Assembly (NCBI RefSeq): GCF_001487165.1
Contig: NZ_LN913006.1
Coordinates: forward strand, 991,293 to 1,055,292
DNA: 64,000 bases
Reading direction: 5' to 3'
Source of the DNA: Blautia massiliensis (ex Durand et al. 2017)
GTDB taxonomy: Bacteria > Bacillota > Clostridia > Lachnospirales > Lachnospiraceae
The notes beneath the pieces are model-generated. The model was given only the letters and a program-made list of their open reading frames with translations, did no database searches and was not told the origin of the DNA. The first letter of the stretch is position 1, and each line of letters opens with the position of its first letter. The position numbers and the translations under genes are program-made. This document shows, piece after piece, positions 53,576 to 63,061 of the stretch.

Positions 53576-55654
53576 ATGGAAGAATATAATAATGTACAGG
53601 AAAATACAACAGAGGACAAGCGAGAAGAAATAAAGCAAAAACTCCGTCAGTACTATGACGGTCGTATTGTCCGGAAGGATTTAACAAAGTCCATTCGTGA
53701 AGGCGCCAATGTTCCGGTTTATGTATTGGAATATCTTCTCGGACAGTATTGTAATTCCGATGATGAAGAGATCATTGAAGAAGGAGTAGAAAACGTAAAG
53801 CGTATTTTGAGAGATAATTATGTGCGTCCGGATGAGGCACAAAAGATTCTCTCTCTTTTGCGTGAAAGAGGTAGTTATACGGTGATTGATCGTATCACGG
53901 TTGTATTGAATACAAAGGAAGACCGTTATGAAGCGACGTTTTCCAATTTGGGCATAAAAGGGATTCCGCTTCATCCAGATTATGTGAAGGATTATGACAG
54001 ATTACTCTGTGGGGGTATCTGGTGTATTCTGCAGATGGAGTATGAGTTTATCGAGGAAGATAAGAAAAATACGCAGCCAATCCGTATCCGGAAGCTGACG
54101 CCGATCCAGATGCCTCATGTGGATATGGATGAAGTGAAGAATGGCAGAAAAGCTTTTACCAAGGATGAATGGATGGATATTCTTCTCCGTTCAACTGGTT
54201 TGGAGCCGGAGCGTTTCAGCGAGAGAGCAAAGTGGCTGTTGATTGCCCGTATGATTCCGCTGGTGGAGAATAACTTTAATCTTTGTGAGTTAGGACCTCG
54301 ATCCACCGGTAAGTCTTACATATATGAGCAGATTTCTCCAAATAGTATTCTTGTTGCCGGTGGTCAGACAACAGTTGCTAACCTTTTCTATAATATGTCC
54401 AATCATACGGTTGGTCTTGTTGGCATGTGGGATTGCGTAGCTTTTGATGAGGTTGCTGGTATCAAGTTTAAAGATAAAGACGGAATTCAGATTATGAAAG
54501 GATACATGGCTTCCGGAGCATTTTCACGAGGAAAAGCAGAGATTCAGGCAAAAGCGTCCATGGTGTTTGTGGGAAATATCAATCAGAGCGTGGAAACTCT
54601 TTTAAAAACTTCCAGTTTATTTGATCCATTCCCATCTGAAATGGGAACCGATACAGCATTTCTGGATCGTATGCATTGTTATATTCCTGGATGGGAGATT
54701 CCGAAATACAGACCGGATTCTTTTACCAATGATTATGGATTTATTACCGATTATTTGTCAGAGTTTATGCGTGAATTGCGTAAAGACAGCTACAGTGATC
54801 TGATGGATAAGTATTTCCGTTTGGGAAACAACCTGAACCAACGTGATACCATTGCAGTCCGTAAGATGATTTCCGGATTTACGAAGTTGTTATATCCGGA
54901 TGGAGAAGTAACAAAAGAAGAGTTACGTGAGATTGTAGAGATTTCGTTGGAACTTCGCCGTAGAGTAAAAGAGCAGCTGAAAAAAATTGGTGGTATGGAG
55001 TTCTATGATGTGAATTTTTCCTATACGGATAATGACAGTTTTGAGGAACATTATGTTTCTGTTCCGGAGCAGGGTGGCGGTAAGCTGATTCCTGAGGGAA
55101 TGGGTAAACCAGGATCTGTTTATACGGTTTCCAAGTCAAAGACAGGTATGATCGGTTGTTATATGTTGGAAACTCAGATGATGCCTGGTAATGGAAAGTT
55201 GACTTGTACCGGTATTGGCGCAGGAAAAGAGCCGAAAGAAGCAACAAATACAGCATTTAACTATTTGAAAGCTAATGGAAACCGAATTTCCGGTCTGATT
55301 AGTACCACAACAAAGGACTATATTATTAATTATCAGGATATGCAGGGTATTGGAATGACAGGAAATCTGGCATTGCCGACATTGATTGCAATCTGTTCCG
55401 CAGCACTTGGAAAAACACCGCTGAACAGTCTTGCAATTCTTGGAGAAATCAGTATTGGCGGCACTTTGATTAAAGTAGATGAACTGGCAAGTACGTTGCA
55501 GGTATGCCTGGATAGTGGTGCAAAGAAAGTGTTGCTTCCAATTACTTCTGCCGGAGATTTGGGAACGGTACCATCGGATCTGGTTGGTGCATTTAGCCTT
55601 ATTTTTTATTCTTCCGTGGAAGAGGCAGTATTTAAAGCACTTGGTGTGGAGTAA
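53576..55654 (+). CDS. brxL: BREX Lon-like protein BrxL
   Basis: A 692-residue protein. It has an AAA+ core with Walker A in LGPRSTGKSYIYEQ (near residue 240) and CVAFDEVAGIKFKDKDG as Walker B. The C-terminal Lon-protease-like domain contains LGEISIGGTLIKVDEL and ALDSGAKK-type segments (here CLDSGAKKVLLPITSAGD). BrxL forms a DNA-binding ring in studied BREX systems. Last core gene; the set brxA, brxB, brxC, pglX, pglZ and brxL is complete. Confidence 0.95.
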   Translation: MEEYNNVQENTTEDKREEIKQKLRQYYDGRIVRKDLTKSIREGANVPVYVLEYLLGQYCNSDDEEIIEEGVENVKRILRDNYVRPDEAQKILSLLRERGSYTVIDRITVVLNTKEDRYEATFSNLGIKGIPLHPDYVKDYDRLLCGGIWCILQMEYEFIEEDKKNTQPIRIRKLTPIQMPHVDMDEVKNGRKAFTKDEWMDILLRSTGLEPERFSERAKWLLIARMIPLVENNFNLCELGPRSTGKSYIYEQISPNSILVAGGQTTVANLFYNMSNHTVGLVGMWDCVAFDEVAGIKFKDKDGIQIMKGYMASGAFSRGKAEIQAKASMVFVGNINQSVETLLKTSSLFDPFPSEMGTDTAFLDRMHCYIPGWEIPKYRPDSFTNDYGFITDYLSEFMRELRKDSYSDLMDKYFRLGNNLNQRDTIAVRKMISGFTKLLYPDGEVTKEELREIVEISLELRRRVKEQLKKIGGMEFYDVNFSYTDNDSFEEHYVSVPEQGGGKLIPEGMGKPGSVYTVSKSKTGMIGCYMLETQMMPGNGKLTCTGIGAGKEPKEATNTAFNYLKANGNRISGLISTTTKDYIINYQDMQGIGMTGNLALPTLIAICSAALGKTPLNSLAILGEISIGGTLIKVDELASTLQVCLDSGAKKVLLPITSAGDLGTVPSDLVGAFSLIFYSSVEEAVFKALGVE

Positions 55655-55689
55655 AATTGAGAGCCACATAATAACGGGGAAGAAGGTGA

Positions 55690-56787
55690 TTGATTATTTT
55701 TGAACAGGATTTTGAAGAAATGCTGTGGAAGTATCAGGCAGCTCTGGATGATAGAAAGAAATTTACCGCATTGGTGAAAGACTTATTTCCGGATCAGGCA
55801 AAAAATGTAAATCTATTATTGATGGCATATAATATGGGAATTGCTCAGGATATACAGAGTGCATCTTATATCAATAATACATTTGCTTTTCGATATGTGA
55901 AGCAGCTTATGGATGATTTTGGTATGAGCCGTGTTAATGCAGACTGGATTGTATCGGTGTGGTGTTCCTGTTATGGAGGAAAAGTGCTGGGAAAAGCCTG
56001 TGACATTTCTGTACAGAAGCAGGGAAGTGGGCCGGCGATTCAGGGCGAACAGTCATCTTCTGGTAAAGTTTACGGAGATCTTTTTGAATATAAAAGAAGT
56101 CAGAGAGGAAATGGGTTGGCAGTTACTGGATTTCGTGGATCCAAAAATCAGACAATCATTTTTCAAAACAGATCTGGAAATACTCCAGTAGTAGAAATTG
56201 CGGCTGACAGTTTTTGTAATTCTTCTACAGAGGAAGCGATTTTGACAGAGGGAATTGTCTGCATTGGAAGAAATGCTTTTTCTGGATGTGATAAATTACA
56301 TCAGGTAGTACTGCCGATCAGTATCGAGGAGATCGATGATTACGCTTTTGAAAATTGCGGAAATTTAAAATCAGTATCCTTACCAGGGGCGCTTAAGACA
56401 ATTGGAAATGAAGCTTTTAAAGGAACTGGCTTAAGAACAATAGCGATTCCTGAAAGTGTGTTTTGGATAGGTAATGGTGTGGTGGCGGATTGCCAGTTGC
56501 TGGAACATGTAACGATTCCTTCAAATATGGACAAGATACCAGAGCATATGTTTGAAGGCTGCATAAATTTGAAAAAAGTGGAATTGCATGAGAGGTTGAA
56601 TGAAATCGGTGAACGGGCATTTTTCGGATGCAGTTCTTTGGACTTTATTGTGATTCCAGATAGTGTAAAAAAGATCGGGAAGAATGCATTTACTAATACG
56701 GATAAACAGTTTATTATGCAATGTTCTTTTGGATCTTATGCAGAAGAATACGCCAGAAAGAACAAATTTAAATATCAACTGGTATAG
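55690..56787 (+). CDS. BspA-type leucine-rich-repeat protein with novel N-terminal domain
   Basis: A 365-residue protein. The start is uncertain: TTG at 55690 is close to GAAGGTG, and ATG at 55720 is the alternative. The N-terminal 100 residues form a helical domain (KFTALVKDLFPDQAKNVNLLLMAYNMG, then MSRVNADWIVSVWCSCYG), likely a protein-docking unit. Residues 160-350 are LRR_5 repeats (FENCGNLKSVSLPGALKTIG type). No signal peptide is seen, so the repeats are inside the cell. It is a candidate sensor of block C. Confidence 0.8.
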   Translation: MIIFEQDFEEMLWKYQAALDDRKKFTALVKDLFPDQAKNVNLLLMAYNMGIAQDIQSASYINNTFAFRYVKQLMDDFGMSRVNADWIVSVWCSCYGGKVLGKACDISVQKQGSGPAIQGEQSSSGKVYGDLFEYKRSQRGNGLAVTGFRGSKNQTIIFQNRSGNTPVVEIAADSFCNSSTEEAILTEGIVCIGRNAFSGCDKLHQVVLPISIEEIDDYAFENCGNLKSVSLPGALKTIGNEAFKGTGLRTIAIPESVFWIGNGVVADCQLLEHVTIPSNMDKIPEHMFEGCINLKKVELHERLNEIGERAFFGCSSLDFIVIPDSVKKIGKNAFTNTDKQFIMQCSFGSYAEEYARKNKFKYQLV

Positions 56788-56802
56788 CCTAGAATTCAGA
56801 TT

Positions 56803-56819
56803 GTCGCCTGCTATGCGAC
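56803..56819. promoter_or_regulatory. 17-bp palindrome, copy 3
   Basis: GTCGCCTGCTATGCGAC differs from copy 1 at a single base. It lies 50 bases before the GRAM-like gene. Confidence 0.65.
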
Positions 56820-56868
56820 AACGAAAGAGAAAATTCACGGTATATTAACAGAACAAAGAGGTGAAAGG

Positions 56869-57378
56869 ATGGGGCTTTTTGATATACTGTTTGGAAATCG
56901 AAATCAGATTCCCACGGTGACAACGATTTTACCGGATGTAGCAAGGCAGGAGATTATCGCGGGCAGACTTCCGATTTTGAATACAGACAAATTATTCCTG
57001 AAACGGGGAGAAAAGATACATTTTATTGATAAAGCAATCAATATGGAAAAGAAGACTGTAAAAGAGTTCCGACATGTGGGAGGAAGTGCTCCCGGATTAT
57101 TTGAAGGGACCAGGGTGAGTTCAGGAAGAGGAAAAACAGTCGAACATACTGAATTAATTCAGCATAGAGGAATTTTATATATAACAAATCAGAGAATTGT
57201 GTTTCAGGCAACGGAGTGGGGATTTGACAAGACCTATCGTTATCTGACCGCAATTACTCCATACAGCAATGCCTGTGAGATGCAATTTGGAAATAAATCC
57301 TATTGCATGATCGTGGCGGATGGCAGTGTAGTAAATCAGGTATTGCAGTTGATCAAACAAAGGAGGCAGATACCATAA
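56869..57378 (+). CDS. GRAM/PH-like domain protein
   Basis: A 169-residue protein. The start MGLFDILFGN is amphipathic and may touch the membrane. The core (about 40-165) looks like a GRAM/PH-type beta barrel: LKRGEKIHFIDKAINMEK, then HRGILYITNQRIVFQATEWGF and LTAITPYSNACEMQFGNKSYCM. Such domains bind lipids or proteins. It overlaps the kinase gene by one base (TAATG), so the two are coupled. Confidence 0.7.
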   Translation: MGLFDILFGNRNQIPTVTTILPDVARQEIIAGRLPILNTDKLFLKRGEKIHFIDKAINMEKKTVKEFRHVGGSAPGLFEGTRVSSGRGKTVEHTELIQHRGILYITNQRIVFQATEWGFDKTYRYLTAITPYSNACEMQFGNKSYCMIVADGSVVNQVLQLIKQRRQIP

Positions 57379-58676
57379 TGGAAGGACAATTAAAAAATGG
57401 AACAATTCTCACTTCAGAGAGTGGAAACAAATATGAGATAGTCAGTCTCCTGGGAGCCGGTGGGCAGGGAGAAGTCTATGATGTGAAATGTAGCGGCAAT
57501 CATTATGCACTGAAATGGTACTTTAAGGGCAGTGCTACGGAACGTCAGAAAAAGATTTTGGAAACGATCATTGCCAAAGGTTCACCAGATGAAAGTTTTC
57601 TCTGGCCTATGGAGCTGATTGTGCCGGTGAAAAGTGATCTGTATGGTTATATCATGCCTCTTCGACCGAAAAATTATAAAAGTATCGTGGACTTGATGAA
57701 GAAACGTGTGAATCCATCTTTTTATACCCTCTGCAGAACTGCTTTTAATCTGACCAGAGGCTACCAGAAACTGCACGCTATGGGAGCCAAGTATCAGGAT
57801 ATTTCTTTTGGAAACTTATTCTTTAATCCGGATAATGGAGATGTACTGATTTGTGACAATGACAACGTATCCTTTGATAACAGTAAGCCAGGTGGAGTCC
57901 TTGGTACACCGGGATTTATGGCACCGGAGATTGTAAGAGGTGAGAAACGTCCATCCAAAGATACAGACAGATATTCGCTTTCTGTGCTGTTGTTCTATCT
58001 TTTTATGGTGAATCATCCACTGGAAGGAAAATTGGAAGCAAGTATCCGTTGCATGGATATGGCAGCCAGAGTGAAGTTGTATGGCACAGATCCGGTATTT
58101 ATCTTTGATCCGAATAATAAGACGAACAGACCGGTGAAAGGAATCCATGATAATGCAACGATTTACTGGCCACTGTATCCGGAGAAATTGCGTCAGATGT
58201 TTACCAGAGCATTTACAGTCGGACTGAATGAGCCGAGCAAACGTATTACAGAGCCGGAATGGATGACGTTATTCTCTAACATGATGAGCGGAATGTTACA
58301 GTGTTCCTGCGGTGCACAGCTCTTTTATGATGAAGATCTGGAAACAAAGGGTGTGGCACATACCTGTTGGAACTGTGGAAAGACAATACAGGTACCAAAT
58401 AAGATTATCATTGGAAAGAATCGGGTGCTGTTACATCAGAATACGAAGCTGTTACATCACCATGTTTACGATGATTTTGATATGGATACCGTAGTAGGTT
58501 CTGTCGTTCAGAATCCAAAGAACCCAGCACTCTGGGGAATCCGGAATGAGGACAAGGTGAACTGGACGTATCAGAAAGCAGATGGCACACAGATACCAGT
58601 TGCTCCAGGAAAGACAGCTGGAATTGCGAAAGGTGTAAAGATTTTATTCCCTGAATCAACAGGGGAGTTCAGATAA
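57378..58676 (+). CDS. Serine/threonine kinase with zinc ribbon (TerY-P kinase)
   Basis: A 432-residue protein from the ATG at 57378. The Gly-rich loop is LLGAGGQGEVYDV, the ATP-binding Lys is K46 in YALKW, and the catalytic Asp is D141 in YQDISFGNLF in place of the usual HRD form. DFG is replaced by DND in ICDNDNVSF. A zinc ribbon follows (CSCGAQLFYDEDLE...CWNCGK, near residues 313-343), then a C-terminal beta domain. This matches the kinase of TerY-P triads, which phosphorylates partners and is opposed by the PP2C at 59536. Confidence 0.88.
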   Translation: MEGQLKNGTILTSESGNKYEIVSLLGAGGQGEVYDVKCSGNHYALKWYFKGSATERQKKILETIIAKGSPDESFLWPMELIVPVKSDLYGYIMPLRPKNYKSIVDLMKKRVNPSFYTLCRTAFNLTRGYQKLHAMGAKYQDISFGNLFFNPDNGDVLICDNDNVSFDNSKPGGVLGTPGFMAPEIVRGEKRPSKDTDRYSLSVLLFYLFMVNHPLEGKLEASIRCMDMAARVKLYGTDPVFIFDPNNKTNRPVKGIHDNATIYWPLYPEKLRQMFTRAFTVGLNEPSKRITEPEWMTLFSNMMSGMLQCSCGAQLFYDEDLETKGVAHTCWNCGKTIQVPNKIIIGKNRVLLHQNTKLLHHHVYDDFDMDTVVGSVVQNPKNPALWGIRNEDKVNWTYQKADGTQIPVAPGKTAGIAKGVKILFPESTGEFR

Positions 58677-58718
58677 GGATTGAGAAAAAAATAAAAGCAC
58701 ATGTGGGAGGGATCAACC

Positions 58719-59519
58719 ATGGAAGTATTACAAAGACCAGGCGGAGAGTTAGCAACAAGACCAATTCATTTCTTTTGGGTAGTAGATTGTTCCGGATCTA
58801 TGTATGGAGAGAAGATTGGAATCGTAAATAATACGATTCAGGAGTGCATACCGGAAATGCGCTCAGCAGCGGACAATAATCCAAATGCACAACTTCTGAT
58901 TCGTGCATTACAGTTTTCATCAGGAGCAAGTTGGATCACATCCAGTCCGGTGCCGGTAGAGGATTATGGCTGGGAAGATATGGATGCCAACGGACTGACA
59001 GAACTTGGAAAAGCATTTGATCTTCTGGCTGCACAGTTAAGTATTCCACCAATGCCGGAGAGAGCATTGCCGCCGGTGATTGTACTTCTTTCAGATGGAC
59101 AGCCGACAGATGATTATAAAAAGAGCATAGAGAAACTGAAAAAACTGCCATGGTTCCGAAAAGCAGTGAAGATTGCAATCTCCATTGGACAGGATGCAGA
59201 TGATGAAGTATTGATTGAGTTTACTGGAAATAAAGAGCTTGTTCTGCAGGCGAATAATGCAACAGCACTTGCAAAGATGATTAAATGGGCATCTACCACA
59301 GCTTCTATGGTATCCGCACCATCAAGTAAGCCAATGAATTCGGTTGCAGCATCTACACCTGCAGCATCCGTATCCACGCCTGCAGCTGCATCAGGAGCTT
59401 CCGTAGCATCTGCACCGGCAGATGATCCGTTTGCACCGGCAAACAATGGGGCACCACTGGTACTTGATATGAGTAATATTCCAAATCCAGATGATTTTGA
59501 TGAAGGAGCTGTCTGGTAA
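58719..59519 (+). CDS. terY: TerY-like VWA protein
   Basis: A 266-residue intracellular VWA protein from the ATG at 58719 (GGGAGG site). The MIDAS is D23-C-S-G-S27 in FWVVDCSGSMYG, with VIVLLSDGQPTDDY after it. The last 60 residues are an Ala/Ser/Pro linker ending in an acidic tail (NPDDFDEGAVW), possibly a kinase or phosphatase docking end. It is the second member of the triad. Confidence 0.88.
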   Translation: MEVLQRPGGELATRPIHFFWVVDCSGSMYGEKIGIVNNTIQECIPEMRSAADNNPNAQLLIRALQFSSGASWITSSPVPVEDYGWEDMDANGLTELGKAFDLLAAQLSIPPMPERALPPVIVLLSDGQPTDDYKKSIEKLKKLPWFRKAVKIAISIGQDADDEVLIEFTGNKELVLQANNATALAKMIKWASTTASMVSAPSSKPMNSVAASTPAASVSTPAAASGASVASAPADDPFAPANNGAPLVLDMSNIPNPDDFDEGAVW

Positions 59520-59535
59520 GAAGAGGAGGAGTCGG

Positions 59536-60369
59536 ATGAAACGCTATATATGTGACGGAATCGTCAAGGGTGCGACTCACGTAAGAAACCAAATGCCTTG
59601 CCAGGATAATAAACGAATTGTAGAGATTTCAGATAAAATTGCAATCATCGCAGTTGCAGACGGACATGGAAGTTCTAAATGTCCAAGAAGTGATAGAGGT
59701 TCCATGATTGCTGTTAATTCTTTCTATGAAGTCATGAAGAACTACCTGAAAGTTTATGGAGAAGATGAAGCAGGACTTTCTAATCTGATTACTTTCCTTA
59801 ACCGGGAAGGGGATATGCGGTTTGCCCAGGATGTATGTGAAGAGTGGCAGGCAAGAGTGAAACAGTCTTTTTATAAAAATAAAGTAGATGGAATGACCGA
59901 TGAAGATGGAAATATCAAGTGGCCGTCCGTATTTTCATTGTATGGAACGACACTGCTTGGAATGCTGGTGACTGACAGCTTTGTATTTTCCTTCCAGATC
60001 GGAGACGGAGATATCAGTGTTGTGACAAAAGAAGAAGTCGAACCACTGGTAGAACCGGAGAAATTCCTTGGAACAGAAACACATTCCCTTTCAAAACCGG
60101 ATGCATGGAGAAAAGCCGTGGCATCGGTGCGAAGACGGGAAATGGAAAGTGAAGAGCCATATATGTATATCCTTTCGACAGATGGATTTGCAAACAGTTA
60201 TACTTCTGATGAAGAGTACCAGAAGACATGTAAGGATTATCTGCAGATGCTTCAGGAGCATGGAGCTGATACAGTACAGGCAAATCTGAAGAACTGGCTG
60301 ACGGAGACCAGTGAACTTGGATGTGGAGATGATATCACAGTTGTTATGGTGTATTTTACAGGAGAGTAA
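59536..60369 (+). CDS. PP2C-family protein phosphatase (TerY-P phosphatase)
   Basis: A 277-residue metal-dependent phosphatase. Motifs: D42-G-H-G in VADGHGSSKCPRSDRG, YGTTLLGMLV, LSTDGFANSY and GDDITVVMVYF. It should reverse the action of the kinase upstream. The ATG at 59536 follows GAGGAGG. The kinase, VWA and PP2C genes lie in direct succession with gaps under 45 bases. Confidence 0.92.
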   Translation: MKRYICDGIVKGATHVRNQMPCQDNKRIVEISDKIAIIAVADGHGSSKCPRSDRGSMIAVNSFYEVMKNYLKVYGEDEAGLSNLITFLNREGDMRFAQDVCEEWQARVKQSFYKNKVDGMTDEDGNIKWPSVFSLYGTTLLGMLVTDSFVFSFQIGDGDISVVTKEEVEPLVEPEKFLGTETHSLSKPDAWRKAVASVRRREMESEEPYMYILSTDGFANSYTSDEEYQKTCKDYLQMLQEHGADTVQANLKNWLTETSELGCGDDITVVMVYFTGE

Positions 60370-60383
60370 GGGAGTCACAGGAA

Positions 60384-61403
60384 ATGATTGTAGATCGCTA
60401 TTATTATCATCAACTGAATAAACAAGAACAGGCGATTTACAAGGCATTTTACAAAGGTGTAATGTCACATCAGGAGATTATTCCAATTCCGGTGCGTGGA
60501 GAATTCAGCCAGGAGAGTTTTGAGCGTATATTCATGGCAATGACGAGGGATAATCCATTGATTTATTTCTTGAATCAGTCCGCTTGTAGCACTGCCAGTG
60601 ATATGTTTGGACGTCTTGCGATATGTCCGCAGTATTTTTTTTCGAAAGAAAAGGTAAAAGAATATAATCGTAAAATTGAAAAAGTAGTGAATGAACTGGC
60701 AGGACAGCTGCATTTGCTGGAATGTAATGATTATGAAAAAGAACTTCGGGTGCACGACTGGATTTGCCAGAACATTGAATATGATTATGAAGAAGCTGAT
60801 ACGGATAAAGTGTCCAGAGTGATTGCCTCACATAATATACTCGGTGTTTTTGCACATCGTAAAGCTCAGTGTGAAGGAATTGCTAAAGCAGTAAAGGTTC
60901 TTCTGAATGCAGTTGATGTGAAATGTATCGTTGTAACGGGTGATTCAATAAAAGGCGGACAGTGTGTGCCACATGCATGGAATATTGTGGATATTGATGG
61001 AGAACCGTATCAGTTAGATGTCACCTGGGATGTAGGTGCAACAGGGCAGAATAAGCAATCCATGGTATATGATTATTTTAATCTGACAGATGAATTAATG
61101 AATTGGGATCACAAAGCAGATAGTAGCTTGCCAGCATGCAGAAGCAAGAAAGCAAATTATTATGTGCAGAAAGGTTGTTCTTTTCAGATGAGACACCGAC
61201 TTATGGCATATATAGACAGGTTAATTGAAAAGAATGAACGGATATATGAATTCCGTGCAGAAGGTAGATTGAATAAAGTTGCCATAGAGAAGGAAGTTGC
61301 TGATCATATTGTGCAGAAATTATATGAGCAGGGAAGAAGTAGCGTTGGAATAAGAACATGTTCCAACAAGAAACTTGGAATATATTGTATAGAAATATCT
61401 TGA
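60384..61403 (+). CDS. Transglutaminase-like cysteine protein
   Basis: A 339-residue protein. The catalytic triad of the transglutaminase/protease-like fold is seen as C163 in AQCEGIAKAVKVLL, H197 in PHAWNIVDIDG and D212 in LDVTWD. The N-terminal 100 residues and the C-terminal 90 are helical. There is no signal peptide, so it acts inside the cell, as a protease or cross-linking enzyme. It starts 14 bases after the phosphatase gene. Confidence 0.85.
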   Translation: MIVDRYYYHQLNKQEQAIYKAFYKGVMSHQEIIPIPVRGEFSQESFERIFMAMTRDNPLIYFLNQSACSTASDMFGRLAICPQYFFSKEKVKEYNRKIEKVVNELAGQLHLLECNDYEKELRVHDWICQNIEYDYEEADTDKVSRVIASHNILGVFAHRKAQCEGIAKAVKVLLNAVDVKCIVVTGDSIKGGQCVPHAWNIVDIDGEPYQLDVTWDVGATGQNKQSMVYDYFNLTDELMNWDHKADSSLPACRSKKANYYVQKGCSFQMRHRLMAYIDRLIEKNERIYEFRAEGRLNKVAIEKEVADHIVQKLYEQGRSSVGIRTCSNKKLGIYCIEIS

Positions 61404-61416
61404 AGAGGTTAAAGAT

Positions 61417-61653
61417 ATGCTGGAATTAACGATTTATGGAATTGGATTTTTCTTATGTACGTTGCTGATTCAATATATGCTTTTCAAATTCAGAAAAAAC
61501 CATAATTACGGACCGAATGGCGTATGGGTTGGAAATAGAGCAATTATGGTTTTGTGTGTGGTCGGCATTGTGAATCATAGGATGGAATATCTCGCAGCAA
61601 TACTTGGATTTATCTGTGCGGATGAGATTGGCAAGGCTACTGGCTGGCATTGA
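61417..61653 (+). CDS. Small membrane protein, 78 residues
   Basis: Two hydrophobic segments (YGIGFFLCTLLIQYMLF, then MVLCVVGIVNHRMEYLAAILGFICA). It is 13 bases after the transglutaminase gene. It may be the membrane arm of block C; no family is recognised. Confidence 0.65.
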   Translation: MLELTIYGIGFFLCTLLIQYMLFKFRKNHNYGPNGVWVGNRAIMVLCVVGIVNHRMEYLAAILGFICADEIGKATGWH

Positions 61654-61713
61654 GAATATTAAAGAAAATAATGAACAACTGTATGATTATTTAAAAAGTC
61701 AGGCGAGGATAGA

Positions 61714-62403
61714 ATGGGAACAGTAAAAGCTACACTGGTAGGAGTAAGTAATTATGATAACCCAAGAACACCAAATTTAGAAGCTTGTAAAAACGATATA
61801 ATAGCAGTGAAGGATGCATTGGTAAATGGATTATGCGTATCCCAACGGGATATTAGAACTTTGGGAAGTTCTGGTACGGTTAATATAAATGAGCTTGCTG
61901 ATGAATTGAAAATAGCATCGATGTTGGTAGAAGCGGATGATACGTATATTTTTTACTTTTCTGGTCATGGTAATAATGGAACACTTGCACTCAGTGAAAC
62001 TAATATACGTGTACAAGAAGTGATTGAGTTGGTGAATGCGATAAAAGCAAAAAACAAAATTATCATTTTGGATAGCTGCCGCTCAGGTGATTTTATGATT
62101 CCTAAAGTTGAAACATTAGGAATTAGTGAATTGGTTGAAGAGTTTGCAGGAGCAGGATATGCAGTTATGGCTTCTTGTGGAGCAAGCGAGAACTCGGCTT
62201 TTTATCCACCGGAAAATAAAATAAGCTTGTATACACATTTTTTATGCAATGCATTAACTGCGGATTTTATAATAAAAAAGGGAAAAAAATCCCTTGAAGA
62301 AATAAACGAACTTATTATTCGAATGACAGATATATGGAATCAAAAAGGCGATAATATTCAGCATCCTGTGTTCAGAGCTAATATAACAGGAACTAAGTCA
62401 TGA
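61714..62403 (+). pseudogene. Caspase-like peptidase, N-terminal part, cut by IS200
   Basis: A 229-residue caspase domain with the catalytic pair intact: H85 in YFSGHGNNGT and C122 in ILDSCRSGDF. It opens TVKATLVGVSNYDNPRTPNLEACKNDI, as in bacterial metacaspases. The frame runs into the IS200 end and stops at once (NITGTKS). The rest of the protein appears to continue at 63062 beyond the IS. The caspase domain itself might still fold and act without its tail. Confidence 0.8.
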
Positions 62404-63061
62404 ACCACCAGTTCAACTGGTGGTTTGATTATGCCCCTATAAGGGGCCTATGCCTGCAACGCCTGAAAGGCGGATGCCTCAAGCACTTATACCGGCTGGC
62501 CTCTAAAAGAGGCTATCTTCTAGTATCTTCTCTTCTCGATTCTTCTTTTTGTTGCTGAATGTATTCCTTTACCGCATCTTCTGTGATATTGCCTACTGTT
62601 GCGACATAATATCCTCTGGCCCAAAAAGCTTTTGACCATCCATTTACACTTTCCGGATATTTATCGTGTATCATTAATGCACTTTTTCCTTTTATGTACC
62701 CTACCACATCTGACACTTTTTCGCTTGGCGGAATGCCTAAACACAAATGTACATGATCTGCGCATACTGCACCTTCTACTATTTCTATGTTCCGGTAATC
62801 GCACAGTTTTTTTATTATTTCTCTTACATCTGCTTTTAATCTTCCGTACATAATTCGTTTTCTATACTTTGGTATAAACACTATATGATACTGGCATTTA
62901 TACCTTGTATGTGATAAACTACTACTGTCCACGTTGGACCGCCTCCTATTCTCTTTAGTATTGGCTTGAGACACCTTTACTATTGTATCATAGGAGGCTT
63001 TATTATACATTCTACAACGTCACTACTACACTATTCGCCCCAGCATAGCTGGGGGATTAGC
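62404..63061 (-). mobile_element. IS200 element inserted in the caspase gene
   Basis: A single-gene IS200/IS605-group element of about 660 bases. Right end: hairpin AACCACCAG/CTGGTGGTT at 62403-62425, then GCCCCT/AGGGGC and further stems. Left end: CCCCAGC/GCTGGGG at 63038-63054. tnpA is on the minus strand. Ends are approximate, because this family makes no target duplication. Confidence 0.8.
62513..62932 (-). CDS. tnpA: IS200 transposase TnpA (Y1 HUH)
   Basis: A 139-residue single-strand transposase. The HUH motif is H60-V-H62 in CADHVHLCL and the catalytic Tyr is Y124 in VKEYIQQQ. The start is a GTG at 62932 with AGGAGG upstream; a longer frame reaches into the left end. All active-site residues are present, so the element may be mobile, and it might also move the tnpB element at 21254 if the ends are compatible. 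Confidence 0.93.
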   Translation of the reverse strand: MDSSSLSHTRYKCQYHIVFIPKYRKRIMYGRLKADVREIIKKLCDYRNIEIVEGAVCADHVHLCLGIPPSEKVSDVVGYIKGKSALMIHDKYPESVNGWSKAFWARGYYVATVGNITEDAVKEYIQQQKEESRREDTRR

